Assembly (NCBI RefSeq): GCF_020283565.1
Contig: NC_060062.1
Coordinates: forward strand, 54,520,439 to 54,584,438
Reading direction: 5' to 3'
From: Trifolium pratense
Lineage: Eukaryota; Streptophyta; Magnoliopsida; Fabales; Fabaceae
DNA length: 64,000 bases
A model generated the notes under the pieces. The model was not told the DNA's origin. It did not search any database and saw only the letters and a program-made list of their open reading frames with translations. A program made the translations under genes and the position numbers. Positions 9,467-21,102 of this stretch are shown piece by piece. The stretch's first letter is position 1. Every line of letters starts with the position of its first letter.

Positions 9467-12400
9467 TCATTCAGAGATTGAAAACATGTTCAGATGTTTC
9501 TTTATAAAATCAAATCTTTCAACAGGTAAGGCTTTAGTAAATATGTCAGCCCATTGATTTTCAGTATCAATAAACTTAATATCTATAATGCCTCTCTGAA
9601 CATAATCTCTGATAAAATGGTGTTTAATTTCAATATGTTTGGCTCTAGAGTGTAGGATAGGATTTTTAGATAAATGAATGGCTGCAGTATTATCACAATA
9701 TAAAGGAATATTGTTACTGCTTACCTGATAATCTTCTAACTGATATTTTAACCAGAGTAGTTGTGTACAACACTTAGCTGCTGAAATGTATTCTGCTTCT
9801 GCTGTAGACAAAGCTATAGTAGTTTGTCTCTTACTAGCCCAGGAGATAAGGTTTTCACCAACAAATTGACAATTGCCACTTGTGGATTTTCTTTCAATTT
9901 TATCTCCAGCATAGTCAGCATCACAGAATCCATTTAGCACATAATCATTGGATTTCTTATAGAGAAGTCCAAGATTAGTTGTTCCTTTCAGATACCTAAA
10001 GATTCTCTTTACAGCTGTAAGATGAGATTCTCTAGGATCTGACTGGAATCTTGCACATAAGCATACACTGAATAAAATATCTGGTCTAGAGGCTGTCAGA
10101 TAGAGTAAGGAACCAATCATACCTCTGTAGACCTTTTGATCTACTTTTCCTTCATCATCTGACTTGCTCATGTTGGTAGTTGAGTGCATAGGAGTGTTCA
10201 TTATCTTGCATTCATCTAGATTGAACTTCTTCAGAAGTTCCTTGGTATATTTTGATTGATGAACATAAGTTCCTTCCTTCTTCTGATTGATTTGAATTCC
10301 AAGAAAGAATTTCAATTCTCCCATCATGCTCATTTCAAATTCATCCTTCATTATCTTAGAAAAATTCTTGCACAAGGAAGCATTAGTTGAACCAAAAATA
10401 ATATCATCAACATAAATTTGAATGATTAAAATGTCTTCTTTGGTTGTTTTTCTAAAGAGTGTGCAGTCAACCTTTCCTTTTTCAAAACCTTTTTCAAGAA
10501 GGAAATTACTGAGTCTATCATACCAAGCTCTTGGAGCTTGTTTCAGACCATACAGTGATTTCTTCAATTTAAAAACATGTTCTGGGTTTGAGACATCTTC
10601 AAAACCAGGAGGTTGCTTAACATACACTTCTTCAGAAATAAAACCATTTAAGAAGGCACTTTTAACATCCATCTGATACAAAGTTATTCCATGATTAACA
10701 GCATAAGATAGAAGTAACCTGATTGCTTCAAGTCTAGCAACTGGTGCAAAGGTTTCAGTATAGTCAATCCCCTCTTGTTGACTATAACCTTGTGCAACCA
10801 ATCTAGCCTTGTTTCTTACCACTTCACCTTGTTCATTCAGCTTGTTTCTGAATACCCATTTTGTTCCAATAATGTTCTTGTGTGAAGGCTTAGGCACAAG
10901 AGTCCACACATCATTCCTTTGAAATTGATTCAGCTCTTCTTGCATTGCTACAATCCAAGCATCATCTTTCAGAGCTTCATCAATCTTTGAAGGTTCCATC
11001 ATTGAGATAAGACCAACCAATGATTCCTCATTTCTTAGTTGAGATCTTGTCTTCCTTGGACTATCCTTGTTGCCTAATATCAGTTCCTCTGGATGTGATG
11101 ATTTGTATTTGAAAGTATTTCTTGGGGGCTCATCATCTTCAGACTCATCAACATCAGGTTCAGCAGTTGCTTCAGTTCTTTGTTGTTCAGAGTCTGTAGG
11201 AACTATTGTATTCAGAGGTTCTTCAGAGAATGGATGTTCTGAGTAGTTTGGAATATCTGAATATTGATCCTCTGATACCTGAAATCTAGACAAACCTTCC
11301 ACAAGCTCTGACACTTGGTCAGGCTCTTTGTCATCAAATTTGACATGCATAGTTTCTTCCACAGTATGTGTTTCAGAAATATACAGTCTGTATGCTTTTG
11401 AGCGTTCAGAGTATCCTATAAAAATACCCTTATAACCTCTAGCATCAAATTTCTTTAGATGGACTTTGTTATTTAAGATGTAACAAGTACATCCAAACTG
11501 ATGAAAATAAGAAATATCAGGTTTTCTTCCTTTGAACAATTCATAAGCAGTTTTGTTCAACTTAGATCTGATATAGATTCTATTTTGAACATAACATGCT
11601 GTGTTTACAGCTTCTGCCCATAAAAACTTTGCTACATTTGTTTCATGCATCATGGTTCTGGCCATTTCTTGCAGAGTTCTATTCTTCCTTTCTACAACCC
11701 CATTTTGTTGAGGAGTTCTAGGAGAAGAGAATTCATGCAAAATGCCATATTTCTCACAAAAGTTTTCAAAAGGTTCATTTTCAAATTCTCCACCATGATC
11801 ACTTCTAACTTTTAAAATAGTGTAGCCTTTTTCATTTTGAATTTGCTTGCAGAAGATGCTAAACTCATCATAAGCTTCATCTTTTGTTCTTAGGAATTTT
11901 ACCCAAGTCCATCTACTGTAGTCATCAACAATCACTAATCCATACTTCTTTCCATTGATAGAGGCAGTGTGAACTGGCCCAAAAAGATCAATGTGAAGAA
12001 GTTCCAATGGTCTTGAGGTAGAGACAATGTTCTTAGGTTTAAAAGATGATTTTGTAATCTTTCCTTTTTGACATGAACCACAAAGTGTGTTTGAGTGATA
12101 TTTAATTTTAGGTAAACCTCTGACAAGGTCAAGCTTACTAAGCTTAGAGATTAACCTCCAGTTAGCATGGCCTAACCTCTTATGCCAGATCCATTTTTCT
12201 TCACTCAAGGTCAAAAGACACATCACTTTTTGTTCATTCAAATCAGAAAGATTAATTTTATAAACATTGTTCTTTCTCAGACCTTTGAATATCATGGTGT
12301 TATCAGATTGTTTAGACACAGTACATGATTCCTTATTAAAGACAACTACATAACCATTGTCGCAAAATTGACTTATGCTCAATAGGTTATGTTTGAGTCC

Positions 12401-12625
12401 ATCAACTAACCAAACATCATTAATAGATAAGGAAGAATTACCTACTGTACCTGTACCTATTATCTTTCCTTTTTGATTACCTCCAAAGCCAACAGATCCT
12501 CCTTCTTTCATAGTCAGCTTAGAAAACAGTTGTTTGTCACCAGTCATATGCCTTGAACATCCACTATCCAAATACCATGAATGATTCATGATACTTCTTT
12601 GAGTGGCAGGCTGTATGAGAAACAA
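9467..12625 (-). CDS. Sirevirus pol: protease, integrase, reverse transcriptase, RNase H
   Basis: The frame is open for 1,052 codons. The aspartic protease motif is [11 protein letters not shown] near residue 20. Integrase follows with the HKRLGHANW zinc-binding start and catalytic residues in [14 protein letters not shown] and NGVVERKN. Reverse transcriptase shows [11 protein letters not shown] and the active site [10 protein letters not shown]; RNase H shows CDADYAGD and [11 protein letters not shown]. This order (integrase before RT) defines Ty1/copia. All catalytic residues I can check are present. The frame differs by one position from gag upstream, and the open stretch begins without an obvious ATG, so the N-terminus depends on the gag-pol junction near 12628. 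The stop at 9467 is followed in the same frame by the envelope-like ORF. Confidence 0.93.
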   Translation of the reverse strand: MFLIQPATQRSIMNHSWYLDSGCSRHMTGDKQLFSKLTMKEGGSVGFGGNQKGKIIGTGTVGNSSLSINDVWLVDGLKHNLLSISQFCDNGYVVVFNKESCTVSKQSDNTMIFKGLRKNNVYKINLSDLNEQKVMCLLTLSEEKWIWHKRLGHANWRLISKLSKLDLVRGLPKIKYHSNTLCGSCQKGKITKSSFKPKNIVSTSRPLELLHIDLFGPVHTASINGKKYGLVIVDDYSRWTWVKFLRTKDEAYDEFSIFCKQIQNEKGYTILKVRSDHGGEFENEPFENFCEKYGILHEFSSPRTPQQNGVVERKNRTLQEMARTMMHETNVAKFLWAEAVNTACYVQNRIYIRSKLNKTAYELFKGRKPDISYFHQFGCTCYILNNKVHLKKFDARGYKGIFIGYSERSKAYRLYISETHTVEETMHVKFDDKEPDQVSELVEGLSRFQVSEDQYSDIPNYSEHPFSEEPLNTIVPTDSEQQRTEATAEPDVDESEDDEPPRNTFKYKSSHPEELILGNKDSPRKTRSQLRNEESLVGLISMMEPSKIDEALKDDAWIVAMQEELNQFQRNDVWTLVPKPSHKNIIGTKWVFRNKLNEQGEVVRNKARLVAQGYSQQEGIDYTETFAPVARLEAIRLLLSYAVNHGITLYQMDVKSAFLNGFISEEVYVKQPPGFEDVSNPEHVFKLKKSLYGLKQAPRAWYDRLSNFLLEKGFEKGKVDCTLFRKTTKEDILIIQIYVDDIIFGSTNASLCKNFSKIMKDEFEMSMMGELKFFLGIQINQKKEGTYVHQSKYTKELLKKFNLDECKIMNTPMHSTTNMSKSDDEGKVDQKVYRGMIGSLLYLTASRPDILFSVCLCARFQSDPRESHLTAVKRIFRYLKGTTNLGLLYKKSNDYVLNGFCDADYAGDKIERKSTSGNCQFVGENLISWASKRQTTIALSTAEAEYISAAKCCTQLLWLKYQLEDYQVSSNNIPLYCDNTAAIHLSKNPILHSRAKHIEIKHHFIRDYVQRGIIDIKFIDTENQWADIFTKALPVERFDFIKKHLNMFSISE

Positions 12626-12627
12626 CT

Positions 12628-13698
12628 TTAATCATTGCGATAGAACTCTTTATCAAGATTAATGATAAAGTCATCCCAGTATTCTTCCTCTTCAATTTCC
12701 AAGTTCTGATTGTTAACTTGAGAACTTGTCAACCATGTGTCTAGGACATAAGCCCTTCTTCCTTTGCATAGGATTTGTTTCCATACTTTAGGTAAGACAT
12801 ATCCTTTCCTAGTTGGTAAATCTGAATGATACATTATTTCAGCTTTTGGTACCCATCTTCTGGGTCCACGCTTGTTAGTCCACACATGCTTACTATGTTG
12901 TCTAGTGTTAGAGAAAGATCTTGGTTTGGAATAATAACCTTTTTGAAATCTTTTCTTTGTTTGAAATTTGTTATTGTTCCAAGATTTGGATTGTTTATGA
13001 TTCCAGGGTTTGTATCTATTATCAATCCCATGTTTTGATTGATTATATCTACTGACTCTAGAATCATAAATAATCTGAGTCTTGTACTTCATCTGAGATT
13101 TGGAGTTAGAATTTTTCTTTTTAAAAACTTCTGATGTTTTAGGTTGACTAGCTTCAGGTACTGAAGTTCCTTTGAATCCAGAATTTGAAGTCTCAGATGT
13201 TGAAGTTTTCAGAACTTCTGAACTAATGTTCTCAGATTCTGAACAACTTCTATCTTCTGAACTTTTCTTTCCAGATTCTGAGGAACTAGGTTCCTCTGAG
13301 CTGTCAGCTTCTAAATCACTCAGATCATCTTTGTCATTTTCACAAATACCAGGATTCTTTCCCTCTTCACTTGGTGGAACAACATAATAAACCCAAGATT
13401 TTCCAACCTTTTTGGCAAAGGTCTTCAGCTTTGAATATGTTCTACCATATTCATAGCCAAGTCCTTCTCCTCTATGTCTTAAAACATTATAAATTCTATT
13501 AGCAGCTTTGCTCTTCCCAAGGTTGAGATGCACAAACTGTTGAAGAGCTATTTCCTGCTCATCAATAGGTTTGTGACAAACAGCACAACCCTTTTCAAAG
13601 TCATCTACTCTATTCAGAGTTTCTTGATATAGACCTTGAAAATGTTCTGCTTGCTCAGTCAGAGTGTTAAGCTTTTCTTGTAAAACTTTTTGTTTACT
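12628..13698 (-). CDS. Sirevirus gag-pol linker region, same frame as gag
   Basis: After the gag stop at 13699-13701 the same frame continues open to TGA/TAA near 12628. It encodes a coiled-coil-like start ([19 protein letters not shown]), a CAVC-x-K segment, a long Ser/Glu-rich stretch and a basic Trp/Asn-rich segment ([19 protein letters not shown]). In related elements this region lies between the gag zinc knuckle and the protease. Here it is bounded by one stop on the gag side and by a one-base frame change before pol. Whether it is translated by readthrough or the element is simply damaged cannot be told from one copy. Confidence 0.65.
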   Translation of the reverse strand, partial: SKQKVLQEKLNTLTEQAEHFQGLYQETLNRVDDFEKGCAVCHKPIDEQEIALQQFVHLNLGKSKAANRIYNVLRHRGEGLGYEYGRTYSKLKTFAKKVGKSWVYYVVPPSEEGKNPGICENDKDDLSDLEADSSEEPSSSESGKKSSEDRSCSESENISSEVLKTSTSETSNSGFKGTSVPEASQPKTSEVFKKKNSNSKSQMKYKTQIIYDSRVSRYNQSKHGIDNRYKPWNHKQSKSWNNNKFQTKKRFQKGYYSKPRSFSNTRQHSKHVWTNKRGPRRWVPKAEIMYHSDLPTRKGYVLPKVWKQILCKGRRAYVLDTWLTSSQVNNQNLEIEEEEYWDDFIINLDKEFYRND

Positions 13699-15018
13699 TT
13701 ACACTCTGAGATGTTTCTCAATGACCTTGTTAAGTGCAGTTATAAGTTGAGATTTAGAGCAATCAGAAAATACCTCATCAGTTACTTCTGAATCTGATTC
13801 TGATTCATCGTCTGAGTCTACATCTGAGTCAGCTGAAGCCATCAGGGCTAGATTTGCCTCTTCTTCTTCCTCAACTTCTTCCTCAGATGATAGCTCTTCA
13901 AAGGTAGCCATCAGACTCTTTTTCAATTTGCTCTTGAATTGTTGCTTCTTTGAGCTGTATCTTTTGTTTTTGTCTTTAGCAGACATTTCTGGACAATCAG
14001 CAATAAAGTGTCCTGGCTTCTTACAATTGAAGCAGTTCTTCTGATCATCCTTTTTGCTGACAAAATTTCTGGAGCTGTTACCTCTGAAATTTCTTTTGTT
14101 AAATCTGTTCCATTGCTGAAACTTGGTGAATAAAGCAAACTCATCCTCATTCATCTCATCCTCTTGACCATCAGCAGAAGATTCTTCTTCAATATCAAGA
14201 AGCTGAGTCTTAAGAGCCTTAGAAGTAGTCTTAGTTGACTGTAAAGCCACTGACTTGGACTTCTTCTTAGTTTCTGAGTCAGCATCCAGAACCATCTCAT
14301 GGCTTCTGAGATTGCTTATCAGAGCTTCAAGACTCAGAGTCTTGAGATTTTGAGCTTCCTCTATTGCAGTGACCTTAGGTCTCCAAGCAATAGGAAGACT
14401 TCTCAGAATCTTCTGAACATGGTCATAGGTGGAATAACTTCTCTTGAGAGCTTTAAGACCAGATACAAGGATTTGAAACCTTGTAAACATAGTCTCAATG
14501 TTTTCATCTTGTTGCATAGTGAATAGTTCATATTGCCTTATCAAAAGACTAGCTTTAGCCTCTTGAACCTTTTCATTACCATCATAGGTAGCACACATAG
14601 AATCAAAGATAGATTTAGCAGTAGACTTGTCCTCTATTCTGACATAGTCTTCATGTCTAATAGCACCAACAACAATGTCCTTTACTCTATGATGCTTAGT
14701 GTAGGTTTTTAAGTTAGCTGGTGTGAGTAACTTTCTATGCTCAATGGACAACCTTCCATGTTCATTTAAGTTTTCAAAAGTTACTCCCAGCTCAACCAAA
14801 TCCCACAACTCATGATCAATAGCAGTAATATTGCTATACAGTCTTTCCTTCCACCACTCAAATAATGATGCATCACCATTGAATATAGGGGCTTTTCTAT
14901 TGCCACTATGTTCATGTGATTCATTACTTAAGTAGTCATAACCAAAAGTATTTCTAGGACCACCACCAGCACCACTGGCCTCACCGGTTCTAGTGCTACT
15001 ATCGTCTCCTCCAGACAT
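13699..15018 (-). CDS. Sirevirus gag
   Basis: A 439-residue protein from ATG at 15018, about 70 bp downstream of the 5' LTR. Residues ~45-250 are the UBN2-type copia gag domain (FEWWKERLYSNI, IRQYELFTMQQDENIETMFTRF). A CCHC zinc knuckle, CFNCKKPGHFIADCP, lies near residue 333. The C-terminus is acidic and Ser-rich. Gag forms the virus-like particle and binds element RNA. The frame is intact and ends at TAA 13699-13701. Confidence 0.92.
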   Translation of the reverse strand: MSGGDDSSTRTGEASGAGGGPRNTFGYDYLSNESHEHSGNRKAPIFNGDASLFEWWKERLYSNITAIDHELWDLVELGVTFENLNEHGRLSIEHRKLLTPANLKTYTKHHRVKDIVVGAIRHEDYVRIEDKSTAKSIFDSMCATYDGNEKVQEAKASLLIRQYELFTMQQDENIETMFTRFQILVSGLKALKRSYSTYDHVQKILRSLPIAWRPKVTAIEEAQNLKTLSLEALISNLRSHEMVLDADSETKKKSKSVALQSTKTTSKALKTQLLDIEEESSADGQEDEMNEDEFALFTKFQQWNRFNKRNFRGNSSRNFVSKKDDQKNCFNCKKPGHFIADCPEMSAKDKNKRYSSKKQQFKSKLKKSLMATFEELSSEEEVEEEEEANLALMASADSDVDSDDESESDSEVTDEVFSDCSKSQLITALNKVIEKHLRV

Positions 15019-15073
15019 AGTGTTCTCACAAGATCTTTACTGTCTCACTGTTAAGTGAAAGTAACAGACCAGA

Positions 15074-15085
15074 GCTCTGATACCA
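15074..15085 (-). promoter_or_regulatory. Sirevirus primer-binding site
   Basis: Read on the minus strand this is TGGTATCAGAGC, complementary to the 3' end of initiator Met-tRNA, two bases after the LTR end. Confidence 0.93.
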
Positions 15086-15087
15086 AT

Positions 15088-16074
15088 TGAAGGTGTGAAA
15101 ACACAAGAAGGGGGGGGTTGAATTGTGTTTTAGCCAAGTTAAAACTTTTTCAAGTTCTTAACTCAACTACGTTAGCAGCGGATAAATAACACAAATAAAA
15201 GCAAGATAGAGAGAGAGAAATCACACAAGCAATTTATACTGGTTCCTCTCACAAAACGAGAGTAGTCCAGTCCCCTTGCACTTCCAAGGGAGTTCACTAT
15301 AATCACACAAGATTACACCTGCTCAAGCACACAAGCAAGAGACTTCTCAACTATGCTCAAGCACACAAGCTTAAGACTTCACACTTAAGCACACAAGCTT
15401 AAGTTTCTCAAGAAATAGTAAAGTATATAACAATATACAAATGCTCTTAATAGAACCTAATGAGAGCCAATACAAAGAGTACAGAGTATTAGACTAAAGT
15501 GCAAAAACACTTAACAGCGGTTCAGAGCTTGTATATCACAAAGTTCAGAGTTTGTTCAGCGTACGTCCAATCCTTAATAATGTTATATATATTGTAGCTG
15601 ATTCTTCTAGTATATATATACCACTAGAAAAGAGTCGTTGCGAAAAGAACCGTTGGAGTTGATAATCTTTTGTCTTCAGGCAGTCTGTCTTGATGCAGTT
15701 TGGTTGTATCCAAAACTAAGAAAGAGTTTCAGTTACTTTGACTACTGCAGAGTGGACTTTCCTTATTCAGCTAACAAAACTGAAGACCCACGTTCTCAAA
15801 AGAGAACAGACAAACTGAGGGTAGCTGAACTGATCAGGCTTGAAGGGTCCTTTTCTTCATTGGTAGAAGAGTTGACTAACAAAGAGAATCTTCACAGCTT
15901 TCAAAGAGATCTTCAGACTTTGATGAAGCTTAGTAGTCAGTCAAGAAGTTCTGAAGACTTCATCCTCTGAATGTTGTAACTTTTGAAGTCCAACATCTTC
16001 TGAGCGCTTGTGAACTTCTGAATTCACATCCTCTGAACTTCACTCAGAGCTTATATGATGCTTATATCTGTGCA
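15088..16074 (-). repeat. Sirevirus 5' LTR, missing its outer ~107 bp
   Basis: Matches 3973-4959 at a constant offset of 11,115 bp with about five substitutions. It ends at a TGCA shared with the adjoining LTR of element A's family, so the TGTTGGAACA terminus is gone. The promoter-bearing outer end is partly lost. Confidence 0.92.
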
Positions 16075-16710
16075 ATTATGTGTTATGTGTTATGTGAGTT
16101 CTTTGTGTTGTCCGAAACGACGTGAAACTATCTGGTTGTGTATTTGTGAGTATGTGTTATCTGGTGTATTACTTATTGAGGTATGTGTGTGAGTTAGTAT
16201 TACATGATAGGTTGAATATAGGTGCGTTTCTATATTCGTATGTATGTGATTATGTTTACTAACTCTCTACCTAATTGTTATGTGCTGGACCTTTGGGGGT
16301 TCAGGTATTCAGGTCGAGGTTTCGATCGAGTTTTAGCTGCAGATCGTTTTGGTGTGGAGCACTTTTGGTGAGGAGCTAGTGTAGGCTACCTTTGTATAGC
16401 TTTGTTAAGTTTAGTTTGGTTGTGATGTATATTAGTGCTCTGGTATGTTGTAACATCGAGTCGGGGATCGTTTGTATTCCGTCGTATATCGATGTGAACA
16501 TCTTAACTTATGTTTTATGTAGATGAATTATCTTTTGAACTATTTTGTTCATTGCTTTGAAAATCCTTTATTTTAATGTTTTCCGCTGCGACGTTTCGTG
16601 TCAGGTGCACGATCGTTTTGAAAATGTTTTCCCGTAGCGCTCCGGCTACTTATCTTTAAAAAGAGTTTTTAAGATCACGTTTTTAAGGGTAGTTAGTTCG
16701 GGGTGTTACA
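16075..16710 (+). repeat. 3' part of a gag-only-element LTR (element A family), left copy
   Basis: Virtually identical to 33278-33913, the end of element A's right LTR, including the CAGGTGCACG variant that separates that LTR from A's left one. It ends GGGGTGTTACA and is followed by the same TTAATCGTTATATG flank as element A. Its left end is truncated against the Sirevirus LTR. Confidence 0.9.
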
Positions 16711-18144
16711 TTAATCGTTATATGATTGATAAACGTGTATGCAATAAGTTGTAGCTTAAAGTGAGCAACGTGATGTTTTAGCATTAATTTGCAATGTTAG
16801 GGAAATGATGTGTGTTTTATGACATAAGTGTAAATGAAACTTTATGTGTATAAAAATGGTTATGCAGATAATTATCATGTGAATAATTATGATTGGAGTG
16901 ATAGGATATTGTGTTATCCTAGTGTGTTAGATGTTGGAATTGTGTTTCCGCATCAGTGAATGAATAGCTTCGAGCTAGATAGCGTCATGTATTTGATGTG
17001 TTTAAAAGTAATCATGCATTCATGAATAATTGTGTTATGGGAATCATGTGAATTCCAATAATTGATGAAAATGGTTTATGTTTATGAAAAGTGGTCGAAG
17101 ATGGGATCATGTTATCCGAGATCTGGAACCCATATCCAAACATGATATAAAACTGTGTGACTCCTCTTTATGGGAGAGATGGTTGATGATAACCATATCC
17201 TACATGATATAAAACTGTTATTGACGCTTATCCAAGGGAGATAAGGTGGTTCGGTAAGTTCCGACGCATCCAACATGATGTAAAACTGATGTAGAGTCCG
17301 TGCATGACTATAATCTGAACAGTCCGTCATGACTGAAATCTGAACAACGTGTAAATTGGTACCACATGCATTAGTCGTGTCTAGGGATGACATGACATTG
17401 GATAATTGGCAATATCTGATTGGATTGTAATGTGTTTTCCGTATGTGTTAAGCTTTGGTATTTACTAATTGTTTAATACTGTGATTGTTGCCATGACTTG
17501 GAACAAGTGTAGAGTCCGTCATGACTATAAAATGAACAAGTGTAGAGTCCGTCATGACTATAAAATGAACACTTTGGTAGTGTCCGAGAAGACGTGAAAC
17601 TATATGATTGGTGTGTTTGTAAATGAATGATTAATTGGTAGTCGTATTTGACGATGTATGTGCGTGAGTTAGAAATGTATGATAGCGTGTGAAGTGTGTA
17701 GTATACTACTCACACTTATATTTATGTTTATGTTTTCTAACTCTCTGCTTTGTGTTAATTGCTGGACCTTTGGGGGTCCAGGTTGATAGGTTATGTGTTA
17801 GCCTCGTCCGAGTGCAATGGTGAAGCTCTGCTCTGATTGAGACACGGGAAAAAGGGGTTTTTATATGTATATGCATGTAGTCCTCTTAGTATACTCTGTT
17901 GGTCTTAAGCTTTCATTTGAAAAGTATCCGTTTTGTATAACTAATAACGCATCGTTCGATGCGAGGTTTTGTTTTTAGTTCATTCGAATATTTTACTAGA
18001 TAAATGTATTAGTATTATCTTTGAATGAAGTTTGTGATATTCAAACCAGCGCTTTATAATCATATTTTCAATTTTTCCGCTGCGTATTTTCGAAAAAGAT
18101 TTTATAAAGGCAGAGTTAATTAAATAACGGGTTTGGGTGTTACA
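16711..18144 (+). repeat. Element C 5' LTR, 3' part
   Basis: Matches 33914-35645, the last segment of element C's 3' LTR, ending GGTTTGGGTGTTACA. Differences are a few substitutions, a single copy of a motif present as several 50-bp repeats in the right LTR, and absence of a ~50-bp segment. No coding region. It contains the repeated GTCCGTCATGACTATAAAA motif at 17515-17570. Confidence 0.88.
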
Positions 18145-20659
18145 AAGTGGTATCAGAGCAGGTCGTCTTCGGACTGTGAGGTTAGGTGTCAATCAGAGCC
18201 GGTCTGTGCATTCAGATCGAGTGAGCATGTGTGCCAGTTGTGTCTGTCTGTTTTTGTTGTGTATTATTATGTTTATAGCTTGAGTGTTTACTTAAGTGTG
18301 AATGTATTCTCGTGTTGAGAAGTTGTTGAAAGCATGCTATATTCTATATGTATATATATATACATGTTTGAATTGATTTTGTGGGATTCATATCTGTGAG
18401 TGATATGAAATGTAATGCATGTACTTGACTCGATGTCTTGTGTACATGGATGTTTCATTGTCTTACATATAGTTTAGTTATAAATATATGTATAGACATG
18501 TGGTAGTAATTATGTATGCTAGTTGTTACGTAGGTTGTTACATTAGCATAGATGGGAATAGTGTGTTTATGTATTTTGTAGTGGTGTGTATGTCAAGAGG
18601 ACTGTACAGGATATTTGTGTAGATGTCTAGGTTTAATGCCTTACGTTTACCCTTGTATGCGACACACATGTGAATGTTGTCGGTACTAGATTCTTTTTTG
18701 GGAGAATATATTTGGAATCGATAGGATGGTTAGGTGCTTACACCGGATGTTCTAGTGGAAGTGTAAAGGTGGGTTTGAGATAAGTGGGGGAGAAGATTTT
18801 GTCTCTCCAAGATGTTTCGAACGCGAGAAGTAAGGACGAATAGAGATGTTCTTGAAGTGGATTGTTTAAGATTGAGTAGCATTGTTCGAAGTGGAGTTCT
18901 TATTTGGAGAATACTTTGGAGGAAGTATCAGATGATCATTTCGGAGTGAGTCGGAATGAAGTTGTTTAGCCGTAGGGAGAATGTGGCCATTGGGGAACGA
19001 TGGAGCAGATTGAATGTTAAGTGAACACCGTTGCTGGGAAACGGAGAAGACGTGTGCGTCGAGGGTAAGAAAACCTAGTGATGATCATACGACGAGTATG
19101 CGAATGGTGGATACCTTGAGGGTTAAGTTAAGTGGGAGATTGATGTCAAGGATTGAAGGTGTGGTTAGGGAACTGAAAACCCGATTACAATAAGTGGGAC
19201 TGGTGGTGTTTCTAGCGGAACTCGTAGCAAGAATGTTCCATTGTTTAGTTGTCTTCCACTTGATGGTTCATCCTCAAAGAGGAGGAAGAGTGATAAAGAT
19301 GGAAGCTTTGTTGATGAAAAGTTTTCAGAGGAATCTGATGAGAGTTGTGTTGGAATCAACAAGACGGAGATCATGGTTGTTTGGAAATCAACTTTTGATA
19401 GTAGCTGAGATTTAAATATGGAATTACTAGGTGATCAAGAAGAGCCTAGGAAGGATTTATAAAGGTTGAGTATGTTTGAACCGAGTGGTCATTTCTTGGA
19501 AGGATTTGAGAAGCTAAGTGCGAAGTGTTACCTTTGGATGTTTAGGGATAAGAAAGTTAGCCTTTGGAAACGTGTCAAGCACGAGTATTAGAGAGACGTA
19601 AGAAAGTGACTTATGTCAAGTAAGAATTGCGGAAAGGACTGTCTCACACATAAGTGATTGTTGTGTTTGGAAAATGTGTGTTGAGAATTTGGAAGTGATG
19701 CTTGAAGTAAGTATCAGAGATGTTTTGTAGCAATTGGAAAATTATTTATGGAATGGAAAAAGTCGGTGGAGACTAAGTGATGTTGGGAACATCGTATATG
19801 TTGGAGTAGTATAGTAATATTATGTGGTAAGGAAATAAAATATTTTGGATATTTTCATCATGGACGATGAAATGATAGTTAGTCGACGAGTGACTTAAGG
19901 TAATATTTTGGATAAAAGTACCTCGACGGAAAAGTGACATTGGAAATGTCGTGTTAAGGAACCTAGAAATTTGGATAAGAGATTGTTTGGAAAATAAAAC
20001 AGTTATGATGGGGTTCGACGCAACGATTTGGGAGTTGCGAAGGAAAAGAATTTGACGGTTGGAGATAATATATTTTTGGAATGTGTTAAGAACTTTGAGA
20101 AGTTGGACAACAGATGAGTGTAGAAGTTGTGCTACCGAATGAATGGTTGGAGTGAGATTCGACGCAGTTAAGAACTTATGGAATTTGAAAAGTTGTGAAG
20201 TATGCAACGGAAGGGTCTTTCGGAGTATTTTGAGTTAAGTGATTTTGTTTTGGAGTGGTGCTGCGAGTACCGTAAGAGGTTAAGTTGAAATTTTAAGTAG
20301 TTTGATGAGAATAGTTTATGCCATCATCACGATTGTTGACTATCTATCGACAAATCAAGGGATTAGCTGTCCTTGATCTATTGTTGATGAGTAGACGAGA
20401 TTGTGTCGATTGGGATTGACTGATTTTGTCGAACTTGGTTTGGTTTGGAGTTTGTATGTTTTGTTGGTACGAATCCGGAAGAAGTGTGAATTTCAATCGG
20501 AGTTTGTGTAAGAGACCGTATCGGTTAAGGTATTATGACTAGAAAACCCGTTGGTTAGAATGCAAGTTGGGAATTAGAAAGTCGGATGAGGGAGTTTATC
20601 CGGAGTTGTGTTGAGTCGGGTAATTTTCGAGGGCGAAAATCTTTTAAGGGGGGTAGAGT
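18145..20659 (+). mobile_element. Element C interior: non-coding Ty3/gypsy derivative
   Basis: A primer-binding site TGGTATCAGAGC at 18148-18159 follows the 5' LTR, and a polypurine tract AAGGGGGGTAGAGT (20646-20659) precedes the 3' LTR. The 2.5 kb between have no frame longer than ~145 codons and no recognisable gag or pol. Several stretches are similar to the interior of element B, for example the text around 18640-18860 and 20310-20440, so the two descend from one non-coding family. Long LTRs with a non-coding interior fit the LARD description of non-autonomous elements. Any pol remnant is too decayed for me to call. Confidence 0.75.
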
Positions 20660-21102
20660 TGTAACGACCCGTTTTTCGTAAAATATATTCTATATGTTTT
20701 ATTTTATTGTTTGACTTTCAAAAGAATTTTCTCGTAATCGGAGATTATTTATTTTAGCCGAGCGTAAGTTATTAGACGCGAGAACCTTTGTTTTGGGCTT
20801 GATGGGCGTGAGAGGCCATTTGGGCCTAAGCCAATTGGGCTTGGTTCATGACAATAGAAAGTAGTATAAGTAGCATAAGTTTGGATGAATAGTCTCATAA
20901 GTTGCAATTCTTGAGAAAGAGCAAGAGGAGGAGCTCATGAGGGAGAGAGAGGAGCTCGTGGGAGAGAAAGAGAAGAGCAAGCTTGTGGATTCGTCGAGCT
21001 AAGGTACGAGAGTTAGATTACATATTCGTGAGTGATTCGAAAGAGGGGAGGATGTCGATTCCTCCATTCCCAAACTCTCTCCACTCTATTTTCTTGTGGG
21101 TT
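20660..21102 (+). repeat. Element C 3' LTR, segment 1
   Basis: Begins TGTAACGACCCG directly after the polypurine tract. Element B interrupts it after TGGGT at 21098-21102. Confidence 0.85.

Larger units (their letters stand above)
3973..16074 (-). mobile_element. Sirevirus (SIRE/Maximus-type Ty1/copia) LTR retrotransposon
   Basis: On the minus strand the order is 5' LTR (15088-16074, truncated), primer-binding site complementary to initiator Met-tRNA (TGGTATCAGAGC), gag, protease-integrase-RT-RNase H, envelope-like ORF, polypurine tract, 3' LTR (3973-5066). The LTR start TGTTGGAACA, the long envelope-like region after pol and the repeated polypurine tracts are Sirevirus traits. The LTRs differ by about five substitutions over 987 shared bases, so the insertion is recent. 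The right edge is not clean: the last ~107 bp of the 5' LTR are missing and the sequence passes directly into an unrelated LTR, so target-site duplication cannot be tested. Confidence 0.95.

Noticed and set aside
18145..20659. Degenerate pol in the interior of element C
   Set aside because: A few phrases vaguely recall integrase text, but no motif could be read across more than a few codons in one frame.
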